Counted from the first letter of the stretch, positions 14,723-21,813 are shown. The stretch: 31,957 nt of DNA from CAZMGG01 sp964565715 (GCA_964565715.1 CAZMGG010000060.1:1-31957), one strand, 5' to 3'. Notes: generated by a model not told the origin, from the sequence alone. Program-made: numbers and translations.

Positions 14723-15877
14723 ATGCCTCTGTCCCGACGGACCCCTGGCCTCATCACGCGGATCGTCCGCCACCTGGCGATCCCAGGCCTGCTGGGCCTG
14801 TCGAGCCTTCTGCCGGGCCTAGGTTGCCTGACGGGAGCCGTGCCTGCGCAGTCGACGGTCGCCACCGAGACCGGTGCCACGGCCGGTGCGCCGCCCGCCA
14901 TCTCGTCCGCCCGCGACGTGACCTTTCCGTTGCTGGCCACCGCCGCCCAGGGGCTCACCTGGAATGCGACGCAGATCCGGCGTTTCCGTGACGAAACCGG
15001 CGCGTTCGTCGCGGTGCGCGAGATGCTGACGGTGAGTGGCAACGGCTCGCCCAGGGCGCCGTTCAAGCTCACCTTCCTGGGCGTGGAGGGCCAGCAGACC
15101 ACGCCGCAGCAGATGCAGCGGTGGAGCGAGCTGTATCGCCGCAACGCCAGCCTCCTGCACGAACACGGCGGCTTCCGCGTCTATGACGCGGCGGCAGCCG
15201 CCAGCAACTACCAGATCTTCCCGTTCGGCTCCGGCATGCGGGCCGGCCGGCGCGTCGAGCGCGTGGTGGTCTTTCCGCGCCGCTTCGACAAGGCCATCTG
15301 GCTGCTGGAACTGGATCGCGCCACGGCGCTGGTCCTCTACTCGGCCGAGTTCGACCCCCAGGCCCGACTGGTGGGCGACCTCGAGACCATCAGCCTGCAG
15401 ACCGGCGGCCAGGTCGGTCCCCTGACCACTGGCTGGGCCTGGCGTCCGCGCATGCAGCAGACCCGCCATGCGACGCCGATGGAGGCGCTGGACGAGGCCA
15501 TCCGCCGCGACGCCGAGGCCAAGTCGCTGGTGCTGCCCGACCTGTCGGCGGTGGTGCCCGACTACGCCCCGATCGAGTCCCACCTGAGCGAGAACCTGCT
15601 GAATGGCAGCACCAGCCTGGTGCTGACCTACAGCGACGGCATCGACGCGTTCTTCGTGATCCAGACGCCGCGCCAGCAGGATCCGTTCGCCGGCCTGCCT
15701 GCCAACGTGGTGCTGCCGGGCCGGCCGCAGCCCCACACGATCGCCTACTTCGACGACCCCAGCCTGCGCGTCTACCTGTTCCACAGCGGCAGCGTGGGGT
15801 TCACGGTCGCCGGACGCGGAGCCCTCAGCCGGCTCGGCGAGGTTGCACGGCTGGTCTACCGCCAGGCCGGCCGCTAG
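14723..15877 (+). CDS. RseB/MucB-like periplasmic regulator
   Basis: The 384-residue protein has an N-terminal signal (about 1-40, hydrophobic core LAIPGLLGLSSLLPGLG). One part looks LolA/RseB-like (VERVVVFPRRFDKAIWLLELDRATALVLYSAEFDPQARLVGDLETISLQTG), and a C-terminal segment resembles the RseB small domain (SLVLTYSDGIDAFFVIQTPRQQDP and a closing VAGRGALSRLGEVARLV). RseB binds lipids or lipopolysaccharide in the periplasm and protects the anti-sigma factor from site-1 proteolysis. The gene follows the anti-sigma gene after 101 bp. ATG 14723 has no clear ribosome site. Confidence rests on both the motifs and the operon order. Confidence 0.7.
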   Translation: MPLSRRTPGLITRIVRHLAIPGLLGLSSLLPGLGCLTGAVPAQSTVATETGATAGAPPAISSARDVTFPLLATAAQGLTWNATQIRRFRDETGAFVAVREMLTVSGNGSPRAPFKLTFLGVEGQQTTPQQMQRWSELYRRNASLLHEHGGFRVYDAAAAASNYQIFPFGSGMRAGRRVERVVVFPRRFDKAIWLLELDRATALVLYSAEFDPQARLVGDLETISLQTGGQVGPLTTGWAWRPRMQQTRHATPMEALDEAIRRDAEAKSLVLPDLSAVVPDYAPIESHLSENLLNGSTSLVLTYSDGIDAFFVIQTPRQQDPFAGLPANVVLPGRPQPHTIAYFDDPSLRVYLFHSGSVGFTVAGRGALSRLGEVARLVYRQAGR

Positions 15878-16053
15878 CGCGGCGCCGTCGCGTCCGCCCA
15901 TCGGCGTCGAGCCGCCGCGACGGGAACCGTCGTCGAACCCGGACGGTTGGTCTGATCGGGCGCGATCTCTCACCCGGCCCGCCGTCGTGATCCGGCCGGG
16001 AAGCGTCCGTGCCATGGGTGATGCGGCCGTCTGCCACCGCCAGGCTGCCGGGG

Positions 16054-16070
16054 TTGGCATGTGCGGTGCT
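16054..16070 (+). promoter_or_regulatory. Candidate sigma-54 (-24/-12) promoter
   Basis: The sequence TTGGCATG-TGCG-GTGCT places GG (16056-16057) and GC (16068-16069) exactly 10 bp apart, as the sigma-54 consensus TGGCACG-N4-TTGC requires. There are two mismatches in the core. The expected start near 16081 is about 34 nt ahead of ATG 16115. Such sites can occur by chance at this base composition. Confidence 0.35.
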
Positions 16071-16114
16071 CCTCTTCGGTGACTCCCACCCGAGACCCGC
16101 CACCGACGAGCACG

Positions 16115-16543
16115 ATGGACACCAACCGGAACGACCAGCCGAACCAGCCCTCCGACGCCCTCGGTTCCGCCGAGTACCGCGCCCGCCTGATGACCAAGCT
16201 GAACTGCCTGATCGCGGTGCTCGAGGTCGCGATCACCAAGATCTCGAAGAGCATGGATCTCCCCGGCGCCAACGAGGACCGCCTGCTGAAGATCCGAGGC
16301 AACCTGGAGAACACCCTCTCGATCTGCCAGCGCGCCAAGCTCACCCTCGAACGCACGGTGGCGGGCCAGACGCTTGCCGGCCGCACCCGCCCGGACAACA
16401 ACCCCAACCGGATGACGGCGCGGGACTACGTCGAACTGACCAGCATCGACGAGTACCGCAAGTTCAAGAAGCTGCCGGCCATCACCAAGGACGAGCTGAA
16501 GGGCATCGACTTCGACGACCTGGGCCGCCGCCTGATGCAGTAG
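16115..16543 (+). CDS. Small helical protein of unknown function
   Basis: The 142-residue protein is not one I recognise. It has a polar, Asn/Gln-rich start, then a probable pair of amphipathic helices (about 19-50 and 52-85: YRARLMTKLNCLIAVLEVAITKISKSM and EDRLLKIRGNLENTLSICQRAKLTLERTV). A polar C-terminal half contains ARDYVELTSIDEYRKFKKLPAITKDELKGIDFDDLGRRL. There is no signal peptide or membrane span, so it is probably cytoplasmic and perhaps oligomeric. ATG 16115 is chosen because the product reads naturally from there. The frame stays open to 16061 but would run into the sigma-54-like site. It stands alone between the RseB-like gene and a convergent thioredoxin gene. Confidence 0.72.
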   Translation: MDTNRNDQPNQPSDALGSAEYRARLMTKLNCLIAVLEVAITKISKSMDLPGANEDRLLKIRGNLENTLSICQRAKLTLERTVAGQTLAGRTRPDNNPNRMTARDYVELTSIDEYRKFKKLPAITKDELKGIDFDDLGRRLMQ

Positions 16544-16548
16544 ACACC

Positions 16549-16562
16549 GCCCGCAGGCGGGC
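16549..16562. terminator. Small hairpin between convergent genes
   Basis: A 5-bp GC stem GCCCG/CGGGC with loop CAGG lies in the 24-bp gap between two converging genes. No U tract follows on either strand, so terminator activity is only possible. Confidence 0.3.
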
Positions 16563-16567
16563 CCGGT

Positions 16568-17626
16568 TCAGCGCCCTGCGTCCTTGTCGCCCGCCGGCAT
16601 CTGCAGCTGCTTGCGCAGGCGTTCCTCCACGCCGGCCGTCATGCCGTCCTCCCGCAGCACCAGGGCGCCCTTGCCGTCGAACACCAGCAGCGTCGGCAGC
16701 GCGGCGAACCGGTGCAGCTTGCGCGTGAACTGCAGATCGGCGACGAACACCGGATAGCCGAGGGCCTGGCGATCGCGGAACGCGCGCACGGCCGCGGTGC
16801 GTTCCGCCTCGTCCCTCGCCCGCTCGATGCAGCCGGCCAGGATCACCGCCGCGGGGAACTCCCGCTGCAGCCGTTGCAGCAGGTCCGCCACCGGCTCCGC
16901 CTCCCGGTCCCACGTGGTGGTGAGCGCCAGCAGGACCGGCTTGCCCTGGGCATCGGCGAACTTCCGTTCCTTGCCGTCGACGTCGGTGATCGTGAACTCG
17001 AAGCCGGTGTCCGCCTCGCCGGGGCGGAAGATGCGTCCGGCCGGGACCTTCTCCGGCTCCGGGGGCTCCTCCTTGGGCTCGGCCTCGGGGGCGGGGCCTT
17101 CGGCGGGCCGGGCCTCGCCCCCGGCCAGCGCCTGCCGCACCCGCTCGTCGATCTCGGCGCCGATCTCCGGCGAGAAGCCCGTCCACATCTTGTCCAGCAC
17201 GAGACCGCGCCGGAACAGCAGGAGCGTCGGGTAGCCGCTGAAGCCCGCCACCTGGGCCTTCAGCTCGTCGTTGCCGATCGCCAGCGTCCAGGTGATGCGA
17301 TGTTCGACGGCGAACTTCCGCACGGTGTCGACCTGCTCCTGATGCGAGCCCTCCTTCTCGTAGGCGAATCCGACGATCTCCAGCCCCTCCTGCTTGTGCC
17401 TGCCGTGCAATTCGGCGAGGTGCGGGATCGCGTCGCGGCACGGGCGGCACCATGTGCCCCAGAGATCCACCAGCAGCACCGAGTCGGCGTACAGGTCCTG
17501 GCTGATCTTCTGGCCGCCGATGCTGGTGGTGGCGAAACGGATTCCGGCCTTGGCATCGGCGTCCTGCGCGGCGACGGAGCCGGTGAGGGCGAGCAGGGCG
17601 ACTGTGGCGGGAACGAAGCTGCGCAT
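16568..17626 (-). CDS. Exported double-thioredoxin (TlpA-like) protein, second domain lacking CxxC
   Basis: The 352-residue protein has a signal peptide (about 1-20) and a first TlpA/thioredoxin domain (about 30-165) with WCRPC (Cys60, Cys63) and cis-Pro133 (GYPTLLLF). A Glu/Pro/Ala-rich linker (about 170-195) leads to a second thioredoxin-like domain (about 205-345). There the matching site reads TWDREAEP, with Asp240 and Ala243 in place of both Cys; its cis-Pro311 remains. The first domain would reduce or exchange periplasmic disulfides, for instance in cytochrome c maturation. The second may bind a partner. AGGATCACGCC precedes the ATG at 17626, giving a good ribosome site. The gene diverges from the sigma-54-activator-like gene. 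Confidence 0.87.
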   Translation of the reverse strand: MRSFVPATVALLALTGSVAAQDADAKAGIRFATTSIGGQKISQDLYADSVLLVDLWGTWCRPCRDAIPHLAELHGRHKQEGLEIVGFAYEKEGSHQEQVDTVRKFAVEHRITWTLAIGNDELKAQVAGFSGYPTLLLFRRGLVLDKMWTGFSPEIGAEIDERVRQALAGGEARPAEGPAPEAEPKEEPPEPEKVPAGRIFRPGEADTGFEFTITDVDGKERKFADAQGKPVLLALTTTWDREAEPVADLLQRLQREFPAAVILAGCIERARDEAERTAAVRAFRDRQALGYPVFVADLQFTRKLHRFAALPTLLVFDGKGALVLREDGMTAGVEERLRKQLQMPAGDKDAGR

Positions 17627-17745
17627 GGCGTGATCCTGGGCTGCAGACGGAGGCCATGAGGATCCCTTCTCCCGGCGCCGCGGGCAATCCCGTGGCGGGC
17701 TTCACACCCGCGCCGTCGGCAGCCGATGTTGCCCTGGGGAAACGA

Positions 17746-19041
17746 ATGACGACAGCATCAGGGATGGGACAGGTCAATCTCGCGCCGACGCATGCCCGGA
17801 TCCTCCTGGCCCTGGGCGCCGACCGCGCGGCGGCCCTGCAGGAGCCGTTGGAGCAGGCGGGCCATCAGATCGTGACGGGCGATGCGTGCGACGAGGAATC
17901 GCCGGCGCCCGACCTGGTGCTGGCGGAACTGGCGCAGGTGGAGGAATGGGCCGGCCGGCAGACGTCGGTGCTGGCGATCGCCGCCGGAACGACGGCGACC
18001 CCCGCCGGCTGCGTCGGCGTCCTGTCGTGGCCGCTCGACCACACCGCGTTGCAGGTCGTCGCCGCCCTGGCGGTACGGCTGCGGCAGGCCGAACAACGGG
18101 CCCAGGAGCTGGAGCAGGTCGTCGGCGGCATGCGCGACGGTTCCGCGATCGTCGGCCGCAGCCCGGTGATGCGCCGGCTCGCCGAGGCCCTGCGCCGGGC
18201 CGCCGACAACGACGCCACCCTGCTGATCGAGGGCCCGGCGGGCAGCGGCAAGTCGCTGGCCGCGCGCGTGGTCCACTGCAAGAGCCGCCGCGGCACCCGC
18301 CCGGCGGTGGTCGTCGAGTGCGACGGCGTGGACGGCGATGGCCTGCAGGAGGTGCTCGCCGGCGCCGCGGGGACCACGGTCCTGCTGGAGAACGTCGAGC
18401 GGCTGCCGGCGGCGGCGCAGTCCGTGTTGGTGCGCTTCCTCAAGGAACGGCCGCGCCCGGGCACCGAGCGCGAGCGGCCCCGCCTGATCGCCACGACGTC
18501 GGCGCATCTGCCCGAATTGGTTGCCAAGGGGTCGTTCCGCGAGGACGTCTACTACCGGCTGAACGCCTTCCCGCTGCGCATGCCCGCCCTGCGGGAGCGC
18601 GTCGAGGACATCGGCCTGCTGGCCAACGCCTTCCTGCAGGGCGCCGTGCCGCCCGGCACGCCGCCGGCGGCGGGCTTCACGGCCGCGGCCCTGATCCTGC
18701 TGGAGAGCATGCCGTGGCCCGGCAACGTCGGTCAGCTCGAGGGCGTGATCCGTCGCGCCCACGTCCTGGCCAGCGGCGGCCCCGTCGACCGGGCCCACCT
18801 GCTCGGGCCGACCACCGGGCTGGCGCCCGCCGCGGAACCGAAGGTCACCGTCGAGACCGCGTCCGACGACGACGAGGTCAGCGAGGAGCAGATCCGGCCC
18901 TTCGAGGAGGAGGAGCAGATCCTGCTCGGCCGCGCCCTGCGCGCCACCAAGGGCAACGTCCGTCGCGCCGCCCAGCTCCTCGGCATCGGCCGGGCCACCC
19001 TCTACCGCAAGATCCAGCAGTACCGGCTCCGGCTCAACTGA
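17746..19041 (+). CDS. Degenerate NtrC-family regulator: pseudo-receiver, AAA+ lacking GAFTGA, Fis-type HTH
   Basis: The 431-residue protein has three parts. Residues about 15-115 resemble a receiver domain, but the usual acidic pair is absent, the phosphorylation position is Glu61 (PDLVLAEL) and the conserved Lys is Trp95 (LSWPLD). Residues about 134-355 are a sigma-54-activator AAA+ domain with Walker A GPAGSGKS (163-170), FREDVYYRLNAFPLRMPALRERVEDI and PWPGNVGQLEG. The stretch that should carry GAFTGA is missing, and the Walker B reads VLLENVE. Residues about 402-431 are a Fis-type DNA-binding helix-turn-helix. ATG 17746 has GGGGA 5 nt ahead and leaves 119 bp for a divergent promoter; ATG 17656 would leave only 29 bp. 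It probably binds DNA without activating sigma-54 in the usual way. Confidence 0.85.
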   Translation: MTTASGMGQVNLAPTHARILLALGADRAAALQEPLEQAGHQIVTGDACDEESPAPDLVLAELAQVEEWAGRQTSVLAIAAGTTATPAGCVGVLSWPLDHTALQVVAALAVRLRQAEQRAQELEQVVGGMRDGSAIVGRSPVMRRLAEALRRAADNDATLLIEGPAGSGKSLAARVVHCKSRRGTRPAVVVECDGVDGDGLQEVLAGAAGTTVLLENVERLPAAAQSVLVRFLKERPRPGTERERPRLIATTSAHLPELVAKGSFREDVYYRLNAFPLRMPALRERVEDIGLLANAFLQGAVPPGTPPAAGFTAAALILLESMPWPGNVGQLEGVIRRAHVLASGGPVDRAHLLGPTTGLAPAAEPKVTVETASDDDEVSEEQIRPFEEEEQILLGRALRATKGNVRRAAQLLGIGRATLYRKIQQYRLRLN

Positions 19042-19101
19042 GCCCTGGCCGCGGCGCACGGCGTCCGGCAGACTCGTGCCGGCGCCGCCGGCGCCGCGCC
19101 G

Positions 19102-19764
19102 ATGGATGCCATTCCGGTCTGTCACGAGGACGAACACATCCTGGTGGTCGCCAAGCCGCCGGGCCTGCTGGTGCTGCCGGCGCCTGGCCGTGCGGGCCCG
19201 AACCTGGTGGATGCCCTCTCCCGCGCCCGCGGTGAGCGCCTCTACCCGGTGCACCGGCTCGACGAGGACACCTCCGGCGCCTACGTGCTGGCCCGCACCG
19301 AGGCCGGCCGGACGGCGCTCGACGCCATGTTCCGCGCCCACGCCGTCGAACGGATCTACCTGGCGTTGGTGGCGGGCACGCCGTCGCCCCCTGCGGGTCG
19401 CATCGAGTCCCGGCTGCAGGAGGGCAAGGACGGCGTTGTGCGGGTGGTGACCAGGGGCGGGGAACGGGCGGTGACGCACTACGAGACCCTGGCCCGACGG
19501 GGTCCGGGTTGCCTGGTCCGCTGCCGGCTGGAGACGGGGCGTCGCAACCAGATCCGTGCGCACCTGGCGGCGCTGGGCTGCCCGATCGCCGGCGACCGCA
19601 AGTACGGCTACCGCCAGCGCGGCGCCGCCGGCTTCGGCCGGGTGATGCTGCACTCCTGGCGGCTCGCCTTCCGCCATCCGGTGCTGGGGACCGAGGTGCG
19701 GGTGACCGTCGCGCCGCCGGAGCCCGAACTGATGCCGGACGCCGACGATGAAACGTCGGTGTAG
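19102..19764 (+). CDS. RluA-family RNA pseudouridine synthase
   Basis: The 220-residue enzyme has the family motif HRLDEDTSGAYVLART with catalytic Asp54. It also has the N-terminal VVAKPPGLLVLPAPG and the C-terminal ETGRRNQIRAHLAALGCPIAGDRKYG. It isomerises specific uridines in rRNA or tRNA. No S4 domain precedes the catalytic domain, as in the short RluA/TruC-type members, so the target base cannot be assigned. It follows the NtrC-like gene by 60 bp and precedes the kinase gene. No strong ribosome site is seen. Confidence 0.9.
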   Translation: MDAIPVCHEDEHILVVAKPPGLLVLPAPGRAGPNLVDALSRARGERLYPVHRLDEDTSGAYVLARTEAGRTALDAMFRAHAVERIYLALVAGTPSPPAGRIESRLQEGKDGVVRVVTRGGERAVTHYETLARRGPGCLVRCRLETGRRNQIRAHLAALGCPIAGDRKYGYRQRGAAGFGRVMLHSWRLAFRHPVLGTEVRVTVAPPEPELMPDADDETSV

Positions 19765-19791
19765 GAGCGAAGCGACGGTTCTTCCGCCGGA

Positions 19792-19811
19792 CCGGAGCCG
19801 GTAAGCTCCGG
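19792..19811 (+). terminator. GC hairpin before the histidine kinase gene
   Basis: A perfect 7-bp stem CCGGAGC/GCTCCGG with loop CGGTAA lies in the 53-bp gap between the pseudouridine synthase and kinase genes. It is followed by C residues, not U, so it may be a weak terminator or an mRNA structure. Confidence 0.35.
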
Positions 19812-19817
19812 CCCCCG

Positions 19818-21176
19818 GTGCGGCAGCAGCTCAGGGTGACCAGGGTGACACAGGACTCCCTGCTCGGATTCCTCTCGGGCACGGGGCTCCCGGTGGTGTC
19901 CCGTCTCGTGGCGGTCGTCCGCTGGATGACCCTCGTACTGGCCGGCGCGAGCCTGCTCTACGGGGCGTTCGCGCTGGTCTGGTGGCCCGAGGCGTTCTGG
20001 CGCGGCGATCTGCCATGGGGTGGCGCGATGCCAGCCCTGGTCACGGCGCCGATCTACGCGTTCGCCCACGCGAAGGCCCGCCAGCGGCGCATGCAGGCCG
20101 CCGCCATGGCCCTGTTCGTCGCCCTGTTCGCGGTGTCGATCCTGGCGACCTGGCCGCGCGGCGCCTTCAGCACCGGCTGGTACATGCAGCCGTTCCTGGC
20201 CCTGCTGGCCACCTGCGGCCTCGGCGTCATGGCCGGCCTGACCATGACCCTGGTGGCGGTGCTGGTGCTGCTCGGGGCGGCGCTGGCGCAGCATGGTCTG
20301 CGCCTGCAGGAGGGGGTGCTGCCCGAGCTGTGGGTGCACGCCACCAGCCTGGCCGCGCTGACCCTGGCGTCGGCCCTGTGCGGCGCGCTGCTGCACAAGG
20401 TCCTCCTGGCCGCGGTGCAGTCGGCGGAGACCCAGCGCCGCCGCCAGCTCGAGAGCAGCCGGGCGCTCCGCCATCGCGAGAAGCTGCTGCGCCATGCGCT
20501 GCGGGTCGAGACGGTCGGTGACCTGGCCGGCATGGTCGTCCACCAGCTGCGCAACTCGTTCCAGGTGATGATGGCGCACGTCAGCCTGGCGGCCAGCGCC
20601 GGCGAGTCCGAACGCGAGGAGCGGCTCCAGCTCGTCGACGAGACCCTGCGCCAGTCGGTGCCGTTGCTCGACCAGCTCATGCAGCTCGCCCATCCCGGCG
20701 AGGGCCAGGCCGCGGCCGCCGACCTCAACCACCTTGCCGCCGAGTTCCACAAGAAGGCGGCTCGCGTGATCCCTTCGTCGATCACGCTGCGATTCGAGCC
20801 GACCGACGCCGATCTGCCGGTGGTGGTGGACGGCCGCGGGCTCGAGCACGCCCTGTGGAACCTGGTGATCAACGCCCGCCACGCCATCACCGGCCAGGGG
20901 TCGATCACGCTCCGCACCGGCGGCGACGGTGCGCGGGTCTGGATCGGCGTCGAGGACAGCGGCTGCGGCATCCCCGAGGACGTGCAGAAGCGGATCTTCG
21001 ACCCCTACTTCACCACCAAGCCGGTGGGGCAGGGGACCGGCCTGGGGCTGGCGGCGGTGGCGCGGTTCATGCGCGGCAGCAACGGCTCGGTGGACGTGCG
21101 CAGCGTCGTCGCCGAGGGCAGCCAGTTCGTGCTGCGCTTCCCCCGGCGCGGCCGACGGGAACAGGCCAGCGCCTGA
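19818..21176 (+). CDS. Membrane sensor histidine kinase
   Basis: The roughly 452-residue protein has about six N-terminal membrane segments (within residues 33-195). A short coiled linker leads to a dimerisation/phosphoacceptor helix, DLAGMVVHQLRNSFQVMMAHVSLA, with His242. An HATPase domain follows, with N box NLVINARHAI, G1 DSGCGIPED, F box FDPYFTTK and G2 GTGLGLAAV. No PAS, HAMP or receiver domain is visible; it probably senses a membrane or soluble cue through its helices. No partner response regulator lies next to it; the NtrC-like protein upstream lacks a phosphorylatable Asp. The start is uncertain: GTG 19818, 19839 and 19845 are all in frame, without a clear ribosome site. Confidence 0.88.
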   Translation: MRQQLRVTRVTQDSLLGFLSGTGLPVVSRLVAVVRWMTLVLAGASLLYGAFALVWWPEAFWRGDLPWGGAMPALVTAPIYAFAHAKARQRRMQAAAMALFVALFAVSILATWPRGAFSTGWYMQPFLALLATCGLGVMAGLTMTLVAVLVLLGAALAQHGLRLQEGVLPELWVHATSLAALTLASALCGALLHKVLLAAVQSAETQRRRQLESSRALRHREKLLRHALRVETVGDLAGMVVHQLRNSFQVMMAHVSLAASAGESEREERLQLVDETLRQSVPLLDQLMQLAHPGEGQAAAADLNHLAAEFHKKAARVIPSSITLRFEPTDADLPVVVDGRGLEHALWNLVINARHAITGQGSITLRTGGDGARVWIGVEDSGCGIPEDVQKRIFDPYFTTKPVGQGTGLGLAAVARFMRGSNGSVDVRSVVAEGSQFVLRFPRRGRREQASA

Positions 21177-21189
21177 ACGGTCCGGCGGA

Positions 21190-21525
21190 CTAGAGGTTGA
21201 CCGCGCGGCCGAGCCGGCGGCCGAGGACCTCGGCCAGCACCTTCCGCAGGGGGCCTCGCCCCTTGGTGTCGAGCCAGTCGCGGGCGGTCGCATCCCAGGC
21301 GAAGTGCCAGGCCTCCGCCCCCTCCGCCAGCCAGATCTGATGCGCCGCGGTCTGGCGATTCATGATGCACTTGCGGCCGTCGGCAAACTCGATCTTCAGC
21401 ACGCCCATGGCCAGGTCGGCATCCAGTTCGTCCGGGTCGAACCGGTCCAGCCGCGCCAGCACGTCACCCATGAAGGCGTCGGCCCGCTGGAGGAAGGCCA
21501 TGTCGTCGGCAGGGGCGGTGGTCAT
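21190..21525 (-). CDS. cyaY: Frataxin homologue, iron-sulfur assembly protein CyaY
   Basis: The 111-residue protein matches bacterial frataxin along its length. It has an acidic first helix region (LARLDRFDPDELDADLAMGVLKIEFADG), the signature CIMNRQTAAHQIWLA (Asn56-Arg57-Gln58, Trp65), then WHFAWDATARDWLDTKGRGPLRKVLAEVLG. CyaY binds iron and modulates cysteine desulfurase IscS during Fe-S cluster building. ATG 21525 is used; an in-frame ATG at 21501 is possible. A GAGGAAGG stretch lies about 17 nt upstream within alternative small hairpins. The gene is preceded on its strand by an intrinsic terminator and a long hairpin, so expression may be controlled by attenuation. Confidence 0.88.
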   Translation of the reverse strand: MTTAPADDMAFLQRADAFMGDVLARLDRFDPDELDADLAMGVLKIEFADGRKCIMNRQTAAHQIWLAEGAEAWHFAWDATARDWLDTKGRGPLRKVLAEVLGRRLGRAVNL

Positions 21526-21573
21526 GGCACGGCGAGGTTACCTTCCTCGTGGCTTCCCGATCGCGAGGTGCTT

Positions 21574-21614
21574 AAAAAACGTGACCGGCGATCTCTCCCA
21601 AGGCCGCCGGTCAC
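21574..21614 (-). terminator. Intrinsic terminator in the leader of cyaY
   Basis: Read leftward, a perfect 10-bp GC-rich stem (arms 21605-21614 and 21581-21590, 14-nt loop) is followed by G and then six T (21574-21579). This is the best intrinsic terminator in the window. It lies 48 bp before the cyaY start codon and about 226 bp after the MoxR stop. It could end the moxR transcript or act as an attenuator for cyaY. Confidence 0.85.
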
Positions 21615-21618
21615 TGCT

Positions 21619-21707
21619 GGACGGTTCCGACTGGTTAAGAAGTGCCCTCTCTTGCCCGATGGCCCTCCCTGCAGAGGTCATCGAGCGCCAGTCGGGACCG
21701 TTCGTCC
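21619..21707 (-). ncRNA. Long imperfect hairpin upstream of cyaY (riboswitch-like or 3'-UTR RNA)
   Basis: Two distant segments, 21688-21707 and 21619-21634, pair as GGAC/GTCC, then a 4-nt bulge, GGT/ACC, one mismatch and CCGACTGG/CCAGTCGG. This closes a loop that itself holds a 5-bp helix (AGAGG/CCTCT at 21673-21677 and 21646-21650). It is followed 4 bp later by the intrinsic terminator and then cyaY. The order (structured domain, terminator, gene) is that of a riboswitch or attenuator. I do not recognise a known RNA family, and orientation is inferred from the terminator. Confidence 0.45.
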
Positions 21708-21734
21708 CATGCAGGAGCAGTAGACGTTCGAGGG

Positions 21735-21785
21735 GGTCGTTCTTTCCTCGTGCGCCATTTTTTTCGGCGAACGCGGAAAACGACC
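21735..21785. other. Bulged inverted repeat with T7 loop in the moxR-cyaY interval
   Basis: GGTCGTT (21735-21741) pairs with AACGACC (21779-21785), TTCC (21744-21747) with GGAA (21775-21778), and an inner CGCC/GGCG (21753-21756, 21766-21769) closes a loop containing seven T. The local A/T content is far above its surroundings. It may be part of the cyaY leader, a promoter-proximal structure or the moxR 3' end. Confidence 0.4.
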
Positions 21786-21787
21786 AT

Positions 21788-21813
21788 GGACCAGTGCGCC
21801 AGGGACCAGTGCG
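21788..21813. repeat. Direct repeat of GGACCAGTGCG, 15-bp period
   Basis: Two perfect 11-bp copies (21788-21798 and 21803-21813) are separated by 4 bp. They lie just beyond the moxR stop and next to the T7-loop inverted repeat. No function is known; a pair of protein-binding sites is possible. Confidence 0.55.

Noticed and set aside
17656..17745. Start of the NtrC-like protein at ATG 17656.
   Set aside because: It would leave 29 bp between divergent genes and adds about 30 low-complexity residues, whereas ATG 17746 has an upstream GGGGA and opens before the receiver-like domain.
21729..21764. The T7 run at 21758-21764 as a rightward intrinsic terminator.
   Set aside because: The only upstream stem is 5 bp with a 12-nt loop and ends 7 nt before the T run, and no rightward gene is present to terminate.
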